In this document: piece after piece, positions 44,893 through 54,352 of the stretch
How positions within the stretch are numbered: position 1 is the stretch's first letter
Layout of the letters: each line of letters opens with the position of its first letter
Assembly: GCF_001887775.1 (NCBI RefSeq)
Contig: NZ_CP015519.1
Location: 1,674,001 to 1,738,000, forward strand
DNA length: 64,000 nucleotides
Direction: 5' to 3'
From: Syntrophotalea acetylenivorans
GTDB taxonomy: Bacteria > Desulfobacterota > Desulfuromonadia > Desulfuromonadales > Syntrophotaleaceae
The notes under the pieces: generated by a model
What the model was told of the DNA's origin: nothing
Seen by the model: only the letters and a program-made list of their open reading frames with translations
Databases searched by the model: none
Position numbers and translations under genes: made by a program

Positions 44893-45771
44893 TTATTTCC
44901 CCAACAACCCCCGCACAGCACCGATGACATCGGCTGGCAATAGGACCAACTTGGAGTTCGAAGAACCGGACATCTCTTTAACCGCTTCCACATACTGTTC
45001 GCCGAGCAAATAGGTAGCGGGCAGTTGATTTTCGCCGATCGCCTCGGTCACCCGGCTGATCGCCTCGCGCGTCGCGTCGGCGAGAATCTTTTTCGCCTCG
45101 GCATCCCGCTTGGAAGCTTCAAGGTTACCTTCGGCTTCACGAATAGCGGCCTCTTTGGCCCCTTCGGCATTGAGGATGGCGGCCGATTTCTTGCCTTCGG
45201 CTTCGGTGATAGCGGCACGGCGGGTACGCTCGGCAGCGGCTTGCTGTTCCATCGCCATCTGCATGGTAGCAGAAGGCTTGATGTCCTGAATTTCTACCGT
45301 CTTGACCACGATTCCCCAGGCCGCCACATCATCTGAAATCGACTCTTTGAGCCGCGTCTTTATGAGCTCCCGGGAAGTGAGCGCGTCATCGAGGTTCATC
45401 TCGCCGATAATGCTCCGCAGCGAGGTCTGCACCAGGTTGCGAATCGCGACCAGGTAGTTATCGATGCCAAACACCGCCTTGGGCGGATCGATGATATTGA
45501 TGAAGGCAATCGCGTTGGCGGTAATCACAGCGTTGTCCTTGGTGATAACCTCCTGGCTGGGAATATCGAGGGAGATATCCTTGGTCAGTACTTTGTACGC
45601 AATCGTATCGAGATAGGGAATGACGAAGTTAAGGCCGGGGTTGAGAGTCTTGTGGTACTTACCCAGCCGTTGCACCACGTGCTTGTATCCTTGAGGTACG
45701 ATGCGTACGCCGAGAAAGATGGTTACCAACACCAGCGCCAGCAAAATAACGATCAGAATCAAACCTGGCAT
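44893..45771 (-). CDS. SPFH/stomatin-family membrane protein (QmcA type)
   Basis: A 292-residue membrane-anchored scaffold protein. One N-terminal membrane helix (about 2-22, LILIVILLALVLVTIFLG) is followed by the SPFH domain (about 25-190, with VPQGYKHVVQRLGKYHKTL) and a long Ala/Glu-rich coiled coil (about 190-250). These proteins form ring-like oligomers and often pair with NfeD proteins. The NfeD gene lies directly upstream (74 nt), the usual pairing. Confidence 0.93.
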   Translation of the reverse strand: MPGLILIVILLALVLVTIFLGVRIVPQGYKHVVQRLGKYHKTLNPGLNFVIPYLDTIAYKVLTKDISLDIPSQEVITKDNAVITANAIAFINIIDPPKAVFGIDNYLVAIRNLVQTSLRSIIGEMNLDDALTSRELIKTRLKESISDDVAAWGIVVKTVEIQDIKPSATMQMAMEQQAAAERTRRAAITEAEGKKSAAILNAEGAKEAAIREAEGNLEASKRDAEAKKILADATREAISRVTEAIGENQLPATYLLGEQYVEAVKEMSGSSNSKLVLLPADVIGAVRGLLGK

Positions 45772-45845
45772 AATCCGAACCTCCCGATTGCAATAGAGTG
45801 ATTAACGTTTGATGCATTCGCAAAACTCATAGGATGGCTGAGCCA

Positions 45846-46301
45846 TCAACGTTTTTCTACTGTCAGCACATGACCTTCAATGCCGGTAACTCTTACCTCA
45901 TCCCCCGCCTGCAGCGATTCGGAGCAGATGCAAGGCCATTCCTCGCTGCCCAACAGAGGCACCGTAAAACGCACCCTCCCCTTGTCCCGAGGGCTGGCCG
46001 AACCTTTGATGACCAGGGCCAGTTCACCAATGATCGCCTCGCGAGCCATACCGGCGGTACTGCGATCAGCCATGCGCGGCTTCAAAACCCGAAACCAGAA
46101 GATCGTAGAGCCCGCCGAGAAAAGGGCAAATAAAGCCAATTGAGCGGTCAGGGACAGGCCCGGAAAGAGCAACAACAACAGACCGGTAAATCCTGCACCG
46201 AGCCCGAACCAAAAAATGGTAAATGAAGGCACGATCAATTCGGCCCCGACCAACAACAAGCCGAGGGCCAGCCAATGCCACCACTGCATAGAAAATTCCA
46301 T
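45846..46301 (-). CDS. NfeD-family membrane protein
   Basis: A 151-residue protein with about three N-terminal membrane helices (residues 5-75) and a soluble C-terminal OB-fold (about 90-148, GELALVIKGSASPRDKGRVR and GDEVRVTGIEGHVLTVEK). It is the short NfeD type, without a serine protease domain, and normally partners an SPFH protein as here. The ATG at 46301 fits GGAG 6 nt upstream. Another ATG four codons earlier lacks a ribosome-binding site. Confidence 0.9.
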   Translation of the reverse strand: MEFSMQWWHWLALGLLLVGAELIVPSFTIFWFGLGAGFTGLLLLLFPGLSLTAQLALFALFSAGSTIFWFRVLKPRMADRSTAGMAREAIIGELALVIKGSASPRDKGRVRFTVPLLGSEEWPCICSESLQAGDEVRVTGIEGHVLTVEKR

Positions 46302-46342
46302 GTTGGACTCCATTTAATCAGCGCCGCTTACCGCGAAAAATT

Positions 46343-48628
46343 TTACGGCTCCTGGCGATTGATAAACACCTCTCTTGGACGACTGGTACCGTCCGAGGGA
46401 CCGATGATCCCTTCCTGCTCCATCTTTTCAACCATGCGTGCGGCCCGGTTGTAACCGACTCGCAAACGCCGCTGCAACATGGAGATGGAGGCCTGACGGG
46501 TTTCTGCTACCAGGGCCAAGGCCTCATCCCACTTCTCGTCGTATTCATCGTCCCCGTCCCCGTCGCCCCCTCCGTCGCTTGATGGCGGGGCAGTAAGGAT
46601 CGACTCATCGTATTCGGGGGTCCCTTGCTTTTCCAGGAAATCAACGACCCTTTTCACCTCCAGCTCGGAAACAAAGGCGCCGTGAACCCTCTGCAGCGCG
46701 CCGGTCCCCGGAGGCAAAAAGAGCATATCCCCCATGCCCAGCAAGGTTTCCGCGCCCATGGTGTCAAGAATGGTGCGGGAATCGACGCGGGAAAAAACCT
46801 TAAAGGAAATACGGGTCGGGAAATTGGCCTTGATCAAACCGGTGATAACATCCACGCTCGGCCGTTGGGTAGCCAGTATCAAATGAATTCCGGCGGCCCT
46901 TGCCATCTGGGCCAGGCGGGCGATGGATTCTTCAAGTTCGCGGCCGGCGACCAGCATCAGGTCGGCCAGCTCATCGACAATAACCACGATGCGCGGCAAA
47001 TGACCGTGTTCCAGCTCTTCCTCGGGGTCGACCTCCACCGGCGGCAATTCCTCGTCGACCTCTTCCACCGCCTCGACGATCATCTGCCCCTTGGCGCGCA
47101 GCTCCTCTTCCTCCTGCAGTTCCTTACGCAGTTTTTTATTGTAGCCGTCGACGTTTCGCACACCCTTGTCGGCCATCAGTCGATAACGCCGCTCCATCTC
47201 CCGGACCGCCCAATTCAGGGCCAGAGCCGCCTTTTTGGGGTTGGTTACGACCGGCAACAGCAGGTGGGGGATCCCCTCATAAATGGACAATTCAAGCATC
47301 TTCGGATCGATGAGAATGATACGCACATCCTCGGGAGCCGCCCTGTAGAGAAGAGACAGGATCATGGTATTGATGGACACCGACTTACCGCTGCCGGTGG
47401 AACCGGCCACCAGCAAGTGAGGCATCTTGGCCAGATCGGAGACCACCGTGCGGCCGAAGATATCCTGCCCCAGGGCCATGGGGAGCCGGCTACCGGAGCG
47501 CTGGAATTCGTCGGACGCCAGAATTTCTTTCAGGTAAACGGTCTGCCGTTCATGATTGGGGATTTCGATACCGACCACCCCACGACCGGGAATAGGTGCC
47601 ACGATACGGATAGCGATGGCCTGCAGGGCCATCGCCAGGTCATCGGAGAGGCCGGCGATCTTATTGACCTTCACCCCCGGCGCCGGCGAGAATTCGTACA
47701 TGGTCACAACCGGACCCGGTTTAACCTCGGTCACCTCGCCCACCACGCCAAAATCGGCAAGCTTCTTCTCCAGAATTCGGGCGTTCATCATCAACGCCTC
47801 GCGATCGACGGGGGCCGGCCCCTCATCTTCGTGATCGAGCAAAGACAAAGAGGGAATGTGATAGGTACCGCTTGGCTCCAAAAAGTCGAAGGATTCCTGT
47901 TGGCGCTGAGCTTCTTCCTTAGCCTTTTTTTTGCCTTTTTTGGCCTTGCTTGGCACCTTCGGCACCGCCGTGGGGGCGATAATCGGACCGGCCTCAGTTC
48001 GTTGCTGAGCAGCGCTGCGTTTTTCGGCACGACGGACCTTCCGCAACTCACGGCGGCGGTCGAGATAACCACCCAAACGGCTCAACAGGCCTTCAAGAAA
48101 AAGCATCATGGAAAAGCGGGCCGCCAGCATCAGCGCTACAAGCAGACAGACCGTGAGGAAGATCGCCGCACCGGTCACATTCAACAACCCGCTCAGCTGA
48201 GAAGCCAATAGACGTCCAATCGCCCCCCCAGCCTCTTTGATTTGTTCGCCGAACAGGCTCAGGGCCCGAAAGCGCAGGGCCAGCAATCCGGCAAGGGACA
48301 GCACCAGGCCGAAAAAAGCACAGCCCCGATACCAACGCAAACGCAAATCACGAAACTTGAGCAGCCGCCAGGCCAGGAGAAAACAGCCGCCGGGAAACAG
48401 CAGCGACGGTAAACCGAAGACCTGGTACATGAGGTCGGCCAGATGAGCGCCGACCGTGCCACCGAAGTTACTGATGGTGTCGGGATGAAGATTATTGTTG
48501 AAGGAAGGGTCGGCATTGCTAAAGGACAGCAGGGCCAGCAGCAGGTAAAAGCCCACAGCAAGCCAGAAGACCCCGAGAATCTCCTTCTTGAGATGTTCGC
48601 GCATCAACGGTTGGGCTTGATCGGTCAT
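46343..48628 (-). CDS. ftsK: DNA translocase FtsK
   Basis: A 761-residue septum-linked DNA pump that clears the chromosome from the division site and brings XerCD to dif. About four membrane helices occupy residues 15-190. A short linker (about 200-270) is followed by the RecA-like motor with Walker A VAGSTGSGKSVSINT (about 410-425) and Walker B IVVIVDELADLM. The gamma winged helix lies at the end (ISMLQRRLRVGYNRAARMVE). The linker is much shorter than in E. coli. The motor also contains an acidic insertion (EEVDEELPPVEVDPEEELE). Confidence 0.96.
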   Translation of the reverse strand: MTDQAQPLMREHLKKEILGVFWLAVGFYLLLALLSFSNADPSFNNNLHPDTISNFGGTVGAHLADLMYQVFGLPSLLFPGGCFLLAWRLLKFRDLRLRWYRGCAFFGLVLSLAGLLALRFRALSLFGEQIKEAGGAIGRLLASQLSGLLNVTGAAIFLTVCLLVALMLAARFSMMLFLEGLLSRLGGYLDRRRELRKVRRAEKRSAAQQRTEAGPIIAPTAVPKVPSKAKKGKKKAKEEAQRQQESFDFLEPSGTYHIPSLSLLDHEDEGPAPVDREALMMNARILEKKLADFGVVGEVTEVKPGPVVTMYEFSPAPGVKVNKIAGLSDDLAMALQAIAIRIVAPIPGRGVVGIEIPNHERQTVYLKEILASDEFQRSGSRLPMALGQDIFGRTVVSDLAKMPHLLVAGSTGSGKSVSINTMILSLLYRAAPEDVRIILIDPKMLELSIYEGIPHLLLPVVTNPKKAALALNWAVREMERRYRLMADKGVRNVDGYNKKLRKELQEEEELRAKGQMIVEAVEEVDEELPPVEVDPEEELEHGHLPRIVVIVDELADLMLVAGRELEESIARLAQMARAAGIHLILATQRPSVDVITGLIKANFPTRISFKVFSRVDSRTILDTMGAETLLGMGDMLFLPPGTGALQRVHGAFVSELEVKRVVDFLEKQGTPEYDESILTAPPSSDGGGDGDGDDEYDEKWDEALALVAETRQASISMLQRRLRVGYNRAARMVEKMEQEGIIGPSDGTSRPREVFINRQEP

Positions 48629-48661
48629 ATCCGTGCCTCTATTACAGGGAGCCAGGCTCCT

Positions 48662-49453
48662 TTATTGGGAAAGATACAAAAACAGTCCGCCGGCCAGCCA
48701 GCAGTAAAGGGCAAAAGCAAACAGCCGCTTGCGCCGCACCACGGCCAACAACAGGTGGATAGACAATAAACCGGCAAAAAAGGCCATCAGCATGCCAGCA
48801 ATATAGTTGGACACTTCGGCTGCGGGGACAGCCGTCATATCCCCGGCCGACAGCAAGCCGGCACCAAAAATGGCCGGCAGAGCAAGCAGAAAGGAGAAGC
48901 GGGCCGCCGTTTCCCCATCGACTCCCTTAAGCAGTAAAGCGGCAATGGTCGAACCGGAGCGGGAAATCCCCGGGATAATGGCCCCACCCTGTACCGTACC
49001 GACCAACAGGGCGTCGCTCCAGGTCAGCTGATTTTCTTTGCGAGTTCCGCGCCGAAATCGTTCGGAGACAAATAATAATGTGCCGGTCACCAGCAGCATC
49101 AGCGCCACGGCCGTCAGATTGTGAAACAGACCTTCGAAAAAGTCCTTGAACAACAGACCAATGACGGCTGTCGGCACACTACCCACCATCAACAACAGCA
49201 ACAGTCGACGGTAAAGAGTTGCCTCTTCATCCCGCCGAAAGGGAGCCGTTGCCAGCAACAGGCATTCGCGGCGAAAATAAAGAATCACCGCGCCCATGGT
49301 GGCGACATGCAACAGCACGTCAAAAAGTACTCCGGGCTGACTGAAGTCAGACAAAAAGTGCTGGGCAATGGCCAAATGACCGGAAGAGGAGACGGGCAGG
49401 AACTCCGTCACCCCCTGCAGCAGGCCAAGAAATATAGCATCAAACAGATTCAC
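48662..49453 (-). CDS. uppP: Undecaprenyl-diphosphatase
   Basis: A 263-residue polytopic membrane enzyme that removes one phosphate from undecaprenyl diphosphate to recycle the cell-wall lipid carrier. Signature motifs are LQGVTEFLPVSSSGHL (about residues 13-28) and PGISRSGSTIAALLL (about 160-175). It starts with GTG at 49453, with AGGAG 9 nt before it. It follows ftsK's strand but has no tight coupling to it. Confidence 0.95.
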   Translation of the reverse strand: MNLFDAIFLGLLQGVTEFLPVSSSGHLAIAQHFLSDFSQPGVLFDVLLHVATMGAVILYFRRECLLLATAPFRRDEEATLYRRLLLLLMVGSVPTAVIGLLFKDFFEGLFHNLTAVALMLLVTGTLLFVSERFRRGTRKENQLTWSDALLVGTVQGGAIIPGISRSGSTIAALLLKGVDGETAARFSFLLALPAIFGAGLLSAGDMTAVPAAEVSNYIAGMLMAFFAGLLSIHLLLAVVRRKRLFAFALYCWLAGGLFLYLSQ

Positions 49454-49506
49454 TTTAAATCACTCCTGGTCCGCCGCAGTCGGCGATTTGATTGTTAACG
49501 CACTAC

Positions 49507-49635
49507 TAATGGCTAAGCAAAAAGCGCCAAATGCAAGGCGCGTAATTGTCGAGGAATGAGGCGTACCCAGGTACGCCGCAGTGACGAGAGCAATTGCAGC
49601 AACGCAGCAGTTGGTGAGTTTTTGCGACGCCATCA
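49507..49635. repeat. Palindromic REP-like element abutting the RNase J stop codon
   Basis: An imperfect palindrome of about 130 bp whose tip is GGCGTACC-CA-GGTACGCC. The arms CAAAAAGCGCC and the T-rich distal arm are partly complementary. On the minus strand it begins TGATGGCGTCGCAAAAA, identical over 17 bases to the copy after phoB, and again the first TGA is the gene's stop codon. Confidence 0.75.
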
Positions 49636-51306
49636 TTGTTCAAAGATCACCGGTAGTATCAGCGGCCGCCGGTCGATATGACGATTGAAAAAGCGGCGCA
49701 AGGTCTTGCGCACTTCGGCCTGCATTTCTTCCCAGTCCGACAGGACTTCGAGGCTGTGTTCCTCCAGCAGTTGACAAAGCTGCTGCCGAGCTTCGTCGAG
49801 AAACTCCCGGTGTTCCTCTTCGACAACAAAACCGCGGGTAACAAGCTCGGGGCCATACGATATGGTTCCATCGTTCTGATTGATTCCGAGCAGCACCATA
49901 ACCAGACCGTGGTTGGCGAGATGGCGTCGATCCCGCAACTCCATCATACCGACGTCACCAACCCCCTTGCCGTCGATAAAGACCCGGCCCGTTGCAACCC
50001 GATCTTCCAGCCGCAAACCGTTGATGGAAACCAACAGGGGTTGGCCATTTTCCAACACCTGTACCCGTTCGGCGGCTACCCCCATGCTCTTCGCCAACTG
50101 GGCGTGTTTGACCAAATGGCGATACTCGCCATGAATCGGTACGAAACAGTGGGGCCGGGTCAGGGAGAGCACCAGCTTCAACTCTTCCTGACTGGCGTGA
50201 CCGGAAACATGCACCTCGCTGGTCTTTTCATAAAAAACTTCGGCGCCACGGCGATAAAGCAGGTTGATCAAGCGACTGATAGCCTTCTCATTGCCGGGGA
50301 TAAATTTGGAGGAAAGAATAACCGTATCGCCCGGTTCCAGCGGCAGCTTTCGGTAGTCATCCATGGCCATGCGCGACAAGACGCTCAACGGCTCGCCCTG
50401 GCTGCCGGTAGTAATCACCACCACTTCGTTGCGAGGCAGATCGCGTAACGCTCCCAGCTCCACCAAAGTCTCCGGAGGAACCTGGAGATAGCCAAGCTGG
50501 CGGGCAACGGTCGTATTGGACACCATACTGCGACCGTTGACCAGCACCTTACGGCCGCAGGCCACAGCCGCATCGATCACTTGCTGGATACGGTGGATGT
50601 TGGAGGAAAAGGTCGCCACCAGGACCAGGCCGTCACAGCCCGGCAAAATCTCGGCAAGGGCCTCGCCGACCTCCCGTTCCGACAGGGTATAACCTTTGCG
50701 CTCGACATTGGTCGAGTCGGACAACAGCAGCAGAACACCCTCGTCACCGTAGGCGGCAAGCCGAGCCAGGTCCGTCGGCTGATTATCCACCGGTGTCTGA
50801 TCGATCTTGAAATCGCCGGTATGCACGACCAGCCCAGCCGCGGTGCGAATCGCCAGACCGACTCCGTCGACAATGGAATGAGCGGCACGGAAGAACTCGA
50901 CCTCAAAAGCGCCCAGGGTAACCTGCTGCCGAGGACGCACCTGATGCAGACAAGCACTGCTCTTCAGATCGTGCTCTTCCAGTTTGTTAGCCAGCAGCCC
51001 GAGGGTCAGAGCCGTGCCGAAGATGGGGGGATTACCCAACCGTTCGAGCAAAAAAGGCACCGCTCCGATGTGATCCTCATGGCCGTGAGTTAACACCAGG
51101 CCACGGATGTCATCGATGCGTTCGTCCAGCACTGTAACATCGGGGATCACCAGGTCGATGCCCAGCATGTACGCCTCGGGAAACATCAACCCGCAGTCGA
51201 TGAGCAGCAGTTCGCCTTGATACTCCAGAGCCATCATGTTGAGGCCGATCTCTCCCAGCCCCCCCAACGGCAACAGCCTCAGAGTATCGGCAGCGGACTC
51301 GGTCAT
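49633..51306 (-). CDS. rnj: Ribonuclease J
   Basis: A 557-residue metallo-beta-lactamase/beta-CASP ribonuclease with 5'-exonuclease and endonuclease activity, central to mRNA decay and rRNA maturation. The zinc motif HGHEDHIGAVPFLL is near residue 74, with DCGLMFPE earlier and HTGDFKIDQTPVD and SDSTNVERKGYTLSE after it. SGHASQEELKL supplies the beta-CASP histidine, and a C-terminal domain ends the protein. It overlaps plsC by 4 nt (ATGA) and ends in a palindromic repeat. Confidence 0.96.
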   Translation of the reverse strand: MTESAADTLRLLPLGGLGEIGLNMMALEYQGELLLIDCGLMFPEAYMLGIDLVIPDVTVLDERIDDIRGLVLTHGHEDHIGAVPFLLERLGNPPIFGTALTLGLLANKLEEHDLKSSACLHQVRPRQQVTLGAFEVEFFRAAHSIVDGVGLAIRTAAGLVVHTGDFKIDQTPVDNQPTDLARLAAYGDEGVLLLLSDSTNVERKGYTLSEREVGEALAEILPGCDGLVLVATFSSNIHRIQQVIDAAVACGRKVLVNGRSMVSNTTVARQLGYLQVPPETLVELGALRDLPRNEVVVITTGSQGEPLSVLSRMAMDDYRKLPLEPGDTVILSSKFIPGNEKAISRLINLLYRRGAEVFYEKTSEVHVSGHASQEELKLVLSLTRPHCFVPIHGEYRHLVKHAQLAKSMGVAAERVQVLENGQPLLVSINGLRLEDRVATGRVFIDGKGVGDVGMMELRDRRHLANHGLVMVLLGINQNDGTISYGPELVTRGFVVEEEHREFLDEARQQLCQLLEEHSLEVLSDWEEMQAEVRKTLRRFFNRHIDRRPLILPVIFEQ

Positions 51307-52010
51307 GCCTGGCCGGCCTCCTTGAGAGCATCGACGATGGGCTGTCGCACCTCTTCCATCAGAACAGTCCGTTCGGCCACTTCCCGACCGCTTGTGATCA
51401 CCGGCGGCATGATTGCCAGACGAATATGACCACCGCGTATCCAGCGACTGTGTTTGGGCATCACCTCGCCACTGCCGATAATAGCCAAAGGCACCACCGG
51501 CACCTGCGCCTGCAAAGCCAGAGTGAAGCTGCCGGTCTTGAAGCCCTGCAAGGTACCGTCCGGAGAGCGCGTCCCTTCGGGGAAAATAATCACCGAGGTA
51601 CCGGCGGCGATGCGGCGCACCGCCTCCCTCATGCTGAGCACGCTGTTTCTACGGTTCGACCGGTCGACGGGAATGGCACCGGCACGGCGCATGGCCAGAC
51701 CGAACAGCGGGATGCGAAACAGTTCGATTTTAGCCATCCAACGAAACTGATCGGGCACCCCGGCAAACAGCGCCAGGATATCAAAGTTGCTCACATGGTT
51801 GGCCATATAGACCACCGGACCATTGTGAGCAAGATGTTCCCGGCCGGTGACGGTCAATCTTACACCGGCCAGCCACAAACTGACGCGTCCCCAGATACGG
51901 GCATAGGCATGTAGATAGTCGGCGCCAAACAACGATAGAGGTACCCCGGTAAAAATTACGAACAGGGTCCAGGGAACAAACGTAAGCAGAAAAAACAGGG
52001 TGCGAAACAT
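51303..52010 (-). CDS. plsC: 1-acyl-sn-glycerol-3-phosphate acyltransferase (PlsC-like)
   Basis: A 235-residue membrane-associated enzyme making phosphatidic acid from lysophosphatidic acid. One or two hydrophobic segments (about 1-50) precede the acyltransferase motifs. The HX4D motif is NHVSNFDIL (His about residue 72), then PVDRSNRRN and FPEGTRSPDGTL. The last residues overlap the RNase J start. The ribosome-binding site is weak (AAAGGA). Confidence 0.93.
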   Translation of the reverse strand: MFRTLFFLLTFVPWTLFVIFTGVPLSLFGADYLHAYARIWGRVSLWLAGVRLTVTGREHLAHNGPVVYMANHVSNFDILALFAGVPDQFRWMAKIELFRIPLFGLAMRRAGAIPVDRSNRRNSVLSMREAVRRIAAGTSVIIFPEGTRSPDGTLQGFKTGSFTLALQAQVPVVPLAIIGSGEVMPKHSRWIRGGHIRLAIMPPVITSGREVAERTVLMEEVRQPIVDALKEAGQA

Positions 52011-52156
52011 CCGGAAATCCTTTCATAAATCTATTAATGGCGCCAGTTTAAGAGAGGGGCGCGGGGGAGTCAAACCTTTTTCGGCAAAGGCCTTTACAGG
52101 CTCGGCCAATTTCGCTAGACTCTTGCCAACTCAATCTACGAAGGAGGCTCACCGCT

Positions 52157-52606
52157 ATGTCGGTTAACAAAGTAATCCTGGTCGGAAACCTCGGCAAAGA
52201 CCCCGAGTTACGCTATACTGCCAGCGGCACCGCTGTTTGCAATTTCTCCATCGCCACCACGGAAAGCTACAAAGACCGAGACGGCAACCGGCAGGAGAAG
52301 ACGGAATGGCACAACATCGTCGTCTGGCGACAGCTGGCCGAAATCTGCGGCAAATACCTGGCCAAAGGCAAACAGATTTATATCGAGGGCAAGCTACAAA
52401 CCAGAAAGTGGGAGGATCGCGACGGAAATCCCCGCTACACCACCGAAATCGTCGCCGACCAGATGCAAATGCTCGGTCGGGCTGGAGACGACAACAGTGC
52501 AGGACCCCGCCGTGAACCCCGGCAAGAGCCGTCGATGAATCAGAGTCCTCCACAGAATAATTACGACAACGTCCAGTTCAACCCCGATGACGATATTCCC
52601 TTTTAA
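52157..52606 (+). CDS. ssb: Single-stranded DNA-binding protein
   Basis: A 149-residue SSB. The OB fold occupies residues 1-105 ([34 protein letters not shown] and [20 protein letters not shown]). A short Gln/Asn/Pro-rich linker leads to the acidic tail DDDIPF that recruits partner enzymes. GAAGGAGG lies before the ATG. A terminator follows. Confidence 0.97.
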   Translation: MSVNKVILVGNLGKDPELRYTASGTAVCNFSIATTESYKDRDGNRQEKTEWHNIVVWRQLAEICGKYLAKGKQIYIEGKLQTRKWEDRDGNPRYTTEIVADQMQMLGRAGDDNSAGPRREPRQEPSMNQSPPQNNYDNVQFNPDDDIPF

Positions 52607-52633
52607 TTCCTCGTTATCTGCAAGAATGTTTAT

Positions 52634-52665
52634 AGCCGCCGACCTCAGTGTTGGCGGCTTTTTTA
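52634..52665 (+). terminator. Terminator of ssb
   Basis: AGCCGCCGAC pairs with GTTGGCGGCT (one G-T pair), followed by TTTTTAATTTA, 27 nt after the ssb stop. Confidence 0.85.
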
Positions 52666-52740
52666 ATTTAATTCCTCTCCGCAAACACCTCACACCGGCC
52701 CTCATTTTAACGAGAGGCGGCCGATAAAGACGACTATACA

Positions 52741-52778
52741 AAAAAGAGCCCCGCAGATTTGCAGGGCTCTTTTCTTTT
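52741..52778. terminator. Bidirectional terminator
   Basis: AAAAAAGAGCCC and GGGCTCTTTTCTTTT form a stem around CGCAGATTTGCA. It ends the minus-strand molybdenum-storage unit. Confidence 0.85.
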
Positions 52779-52805
52779 AGCTAATCACTATCCGGCGGCA
52801 CAAGG

Positions 52806-53024
52806 CTATTCATCGCCCTCGTCATCCATCTCATGCTTAGGGCCGCGGGGCAGAGCCTTAAGCTCAGCGCCGATGCCTTCAGCAATCGCATCCAGTTCGC
52901 ACTTACGCAGATGCTTACCAAAAATCTTGAGGTTGACGTCGGCAACCGCAACCACCATGTAACGAGCCTGGTGGGAACCTTCGCCGGGCTTACGACGCTC
53001 CCGATAGAAAATCTTTCCTGCCAT
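52806..53024 (-). CDS. Small soluble protein downstream of the molybdenum-storage gene
   Basis: A 72-residue protein not assigned to a characterised family. It opens MAGKIFYRERRKPGEG, continues with a beta-rich segment (RYMVVAVADVNLKIFGKHLR) and ends in an acidic tail (HEMDDEGDE). The ATG at 53024 has AGGAGA 7 nt before it. It lies 103 nt after the MosA-like gene on the same strand and before a terminator, so they are probably co-transcribed. No function can be given. Confidence 0.75.
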   Translation of the reverse strand: MAGKIFYRERRKPGEGSHQARYMVVAVADVNLKIFGKHLRKCELDAIAEGIGAELKALPRGPKHEMDDEGDE

Positions 53025-53127
53025 AATCAAATCTCCTTTTCTGGGTGTACCGCTCTAAGTAGCGGTAGATACAGTTGATTCTTTACCTGTACCACAAAGG
53101 AAATTTTCTTGCCACAGCTTTATCAAG

Positions 53128-53934
53128 CTACTTGCGGACTACAGTACCGACTTTTTCGCCACGCATGGCCTTCTCGATATTACCGCGCTTATGACCATTG
53201 ACTATGCGGATTTCTTGAACATTGGCGGCATCGCGAAGCAAATAGAGCAATTTCTGTTCAAAGACCAGATCTTCCATGTCCAGGTCCAGCAACTCCGCAA
53301 CCGTAATATCTTCAATCAGTGTGGCATCGGGGTTAACAACCGGGTTTTCAGTAAAAAGGCCATCGACATTTTTAACCAAAATGCAGCTCTTGGCGCCGAG
53401 GACTTCCGCCATAAGGAAGGCACCGGTATCGGTACGGTGCGGCGGTATCAACCCGATCCCCGGCGGGTGCTCGAACAGACCGTATGGAGGAGTCCCATGG
53501 GTAACGGGCAACATGCCGAGCCTGAGCATCGTCGGCAACTCGAGCAACTCGCCACTGGCAACGCAAGTCCCACCCCATTTGGAGAGAAGCAACGCTACCA
53601 TTTCGGCATTTTGTTCGCTGATCTTGCTTGCCAGTTGAGCCAATACACCCGTTGGCATACCGAGATCTATGCCCAGGTCGAGAATGTGTCGGACCCGAAC
53701 CCCGCCACCGGTCACTACCAGCATCTGATACGACTTGGACAGCTCGCCAACTTCTTCCATCAAAGGCAACACCACCTCTCGGCCGAAGTCGATGGTGCCG
53801 TGGCCTCCGATTTTGACCACATGCAGGTCAGGCAGCAGCCGCAATTGTTCAACTTGCGCATGTTTCTTCATCAATCCCTTGCGACCAAGGGTTTCCCCCC
53901 GCAACTTGTTCTCCAACTCGTGCCTACCAGCCAT
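53128..53934 (-). CDS. Molybdenum storage protein-like (MosA/MosB) amino-acid-kinase-fold protein
   Basis: A 268-residue protein resembling the subunits of the Azotobacter molybdenum storage protein, which packs polyoxomolybdate or tungstate clusters with ATP. Matching segments include VVKIGGHGTIDFGREVVLP (nucleotide site), VVTGGGVRVRHILDLGIDLG, MPTGVLAQLASKISEQNAEM, GIGLIPPHRTDTGAFLMAEV and ILVKNVDGLFTENP. The alternative is UMP kinase, but the length, the PPHRTD stretch and the absence of typical PyrH features favour the storage family. Only one subunit gene is present, unlike the mosA/mosB pair. AGGAGAGG lies before the ATG. Confidence 0.82.
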   Translation of the reverse strand: MAGRHELENKLRGETLGRKGLMKKHAQVEQLRLLPDLHVVKIGGHGTIDFGREVVLPLMEEVGELSKSYQMLVVTGGGVRVRHILDLGIDLGMPTGVLAQLASKISEQNAEMVALLLSKWGGTCVASGELLELPTMLRLGMLPVTHGTPPYGLFEHPPGIGLIPPHRTDTGAFLMAEVLGAKSCILVKNVDGLFTENPVVNPDATLIEDITVAELLDLDMEDLVFEQKLLYLLRDAANVQEIRIVNGHKRGNIEKAMRGEKVGTVVRK

Positions 53935-54053
53935 AGTCAAATCCTCTCCTGTTAATCATATGAAAAACTCGCACATAGAAATTTCCGACTTGAGATTGCT
54001 TTTCTCTTACAGGCTATTAATAACACAACATTACCACTAAACCACAATTCATT

Positions 54054-54224
54054 TTACCCGCACCTCCGCCAAAAAAAATCGGAACTGTAAACGGTGCCCA
54101 GGTCTTTGCTGCCAAGTTTCACATCAAGGCCTGTACAAAGCATGTTTATGATGGATAAAGTTGTAGGGAGCCTTAAAATCAGAAAACCCGCAAATTCTTC
54201 CCTGGAGAGCTCCAAGGGTCCCAT
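54054..54224 (-). CDS. Possible tiny ORF of unknown function
   Basis: A 56-residue open frame in the AT-rich island, starting MGPLELSREEFAGFL and containing TGLDVKLGSKDLGTVYSSD. Its composition looks coding, but no ribosome-binding site is visible, and the frame remains open 11 codons further upstream without a start. It could be a remnant of a longer gene. Not recognised. Confidence 0.3.
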   Translation of the reverse strand: MGPLELSREEFAGFLILRLPTTLSIINMLCTGLDVKLGSKDLGTVYSSDFFWRRCG

Positions 54225-54352
54225 CAGAACGTTAAAACCGCCCCTTAGAGGCCCCAGTCAGGCGGGTCGTAGGCAACGGCCAAAACTAAAGGAGAGGGAG
54301 AAAAAAAGCAATACATTGATATAGCAGGTCATGAATTGTCGCGACACGACCA

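Noticed and set aside
46625-48211. A 528-codon plus-strand open frame opposite ftsK
   Set aside because: The FtsK motor and gamma domain lie on the minus strand in the same place, and the plus-strand product has no domain and biased composition.
53935-54300. Molybdenum-cofactor riboswitch upstream of the storage-like gene
   Set aside because: No conserved Moco riboswitch core was recognised in the leader or surrounding bases.
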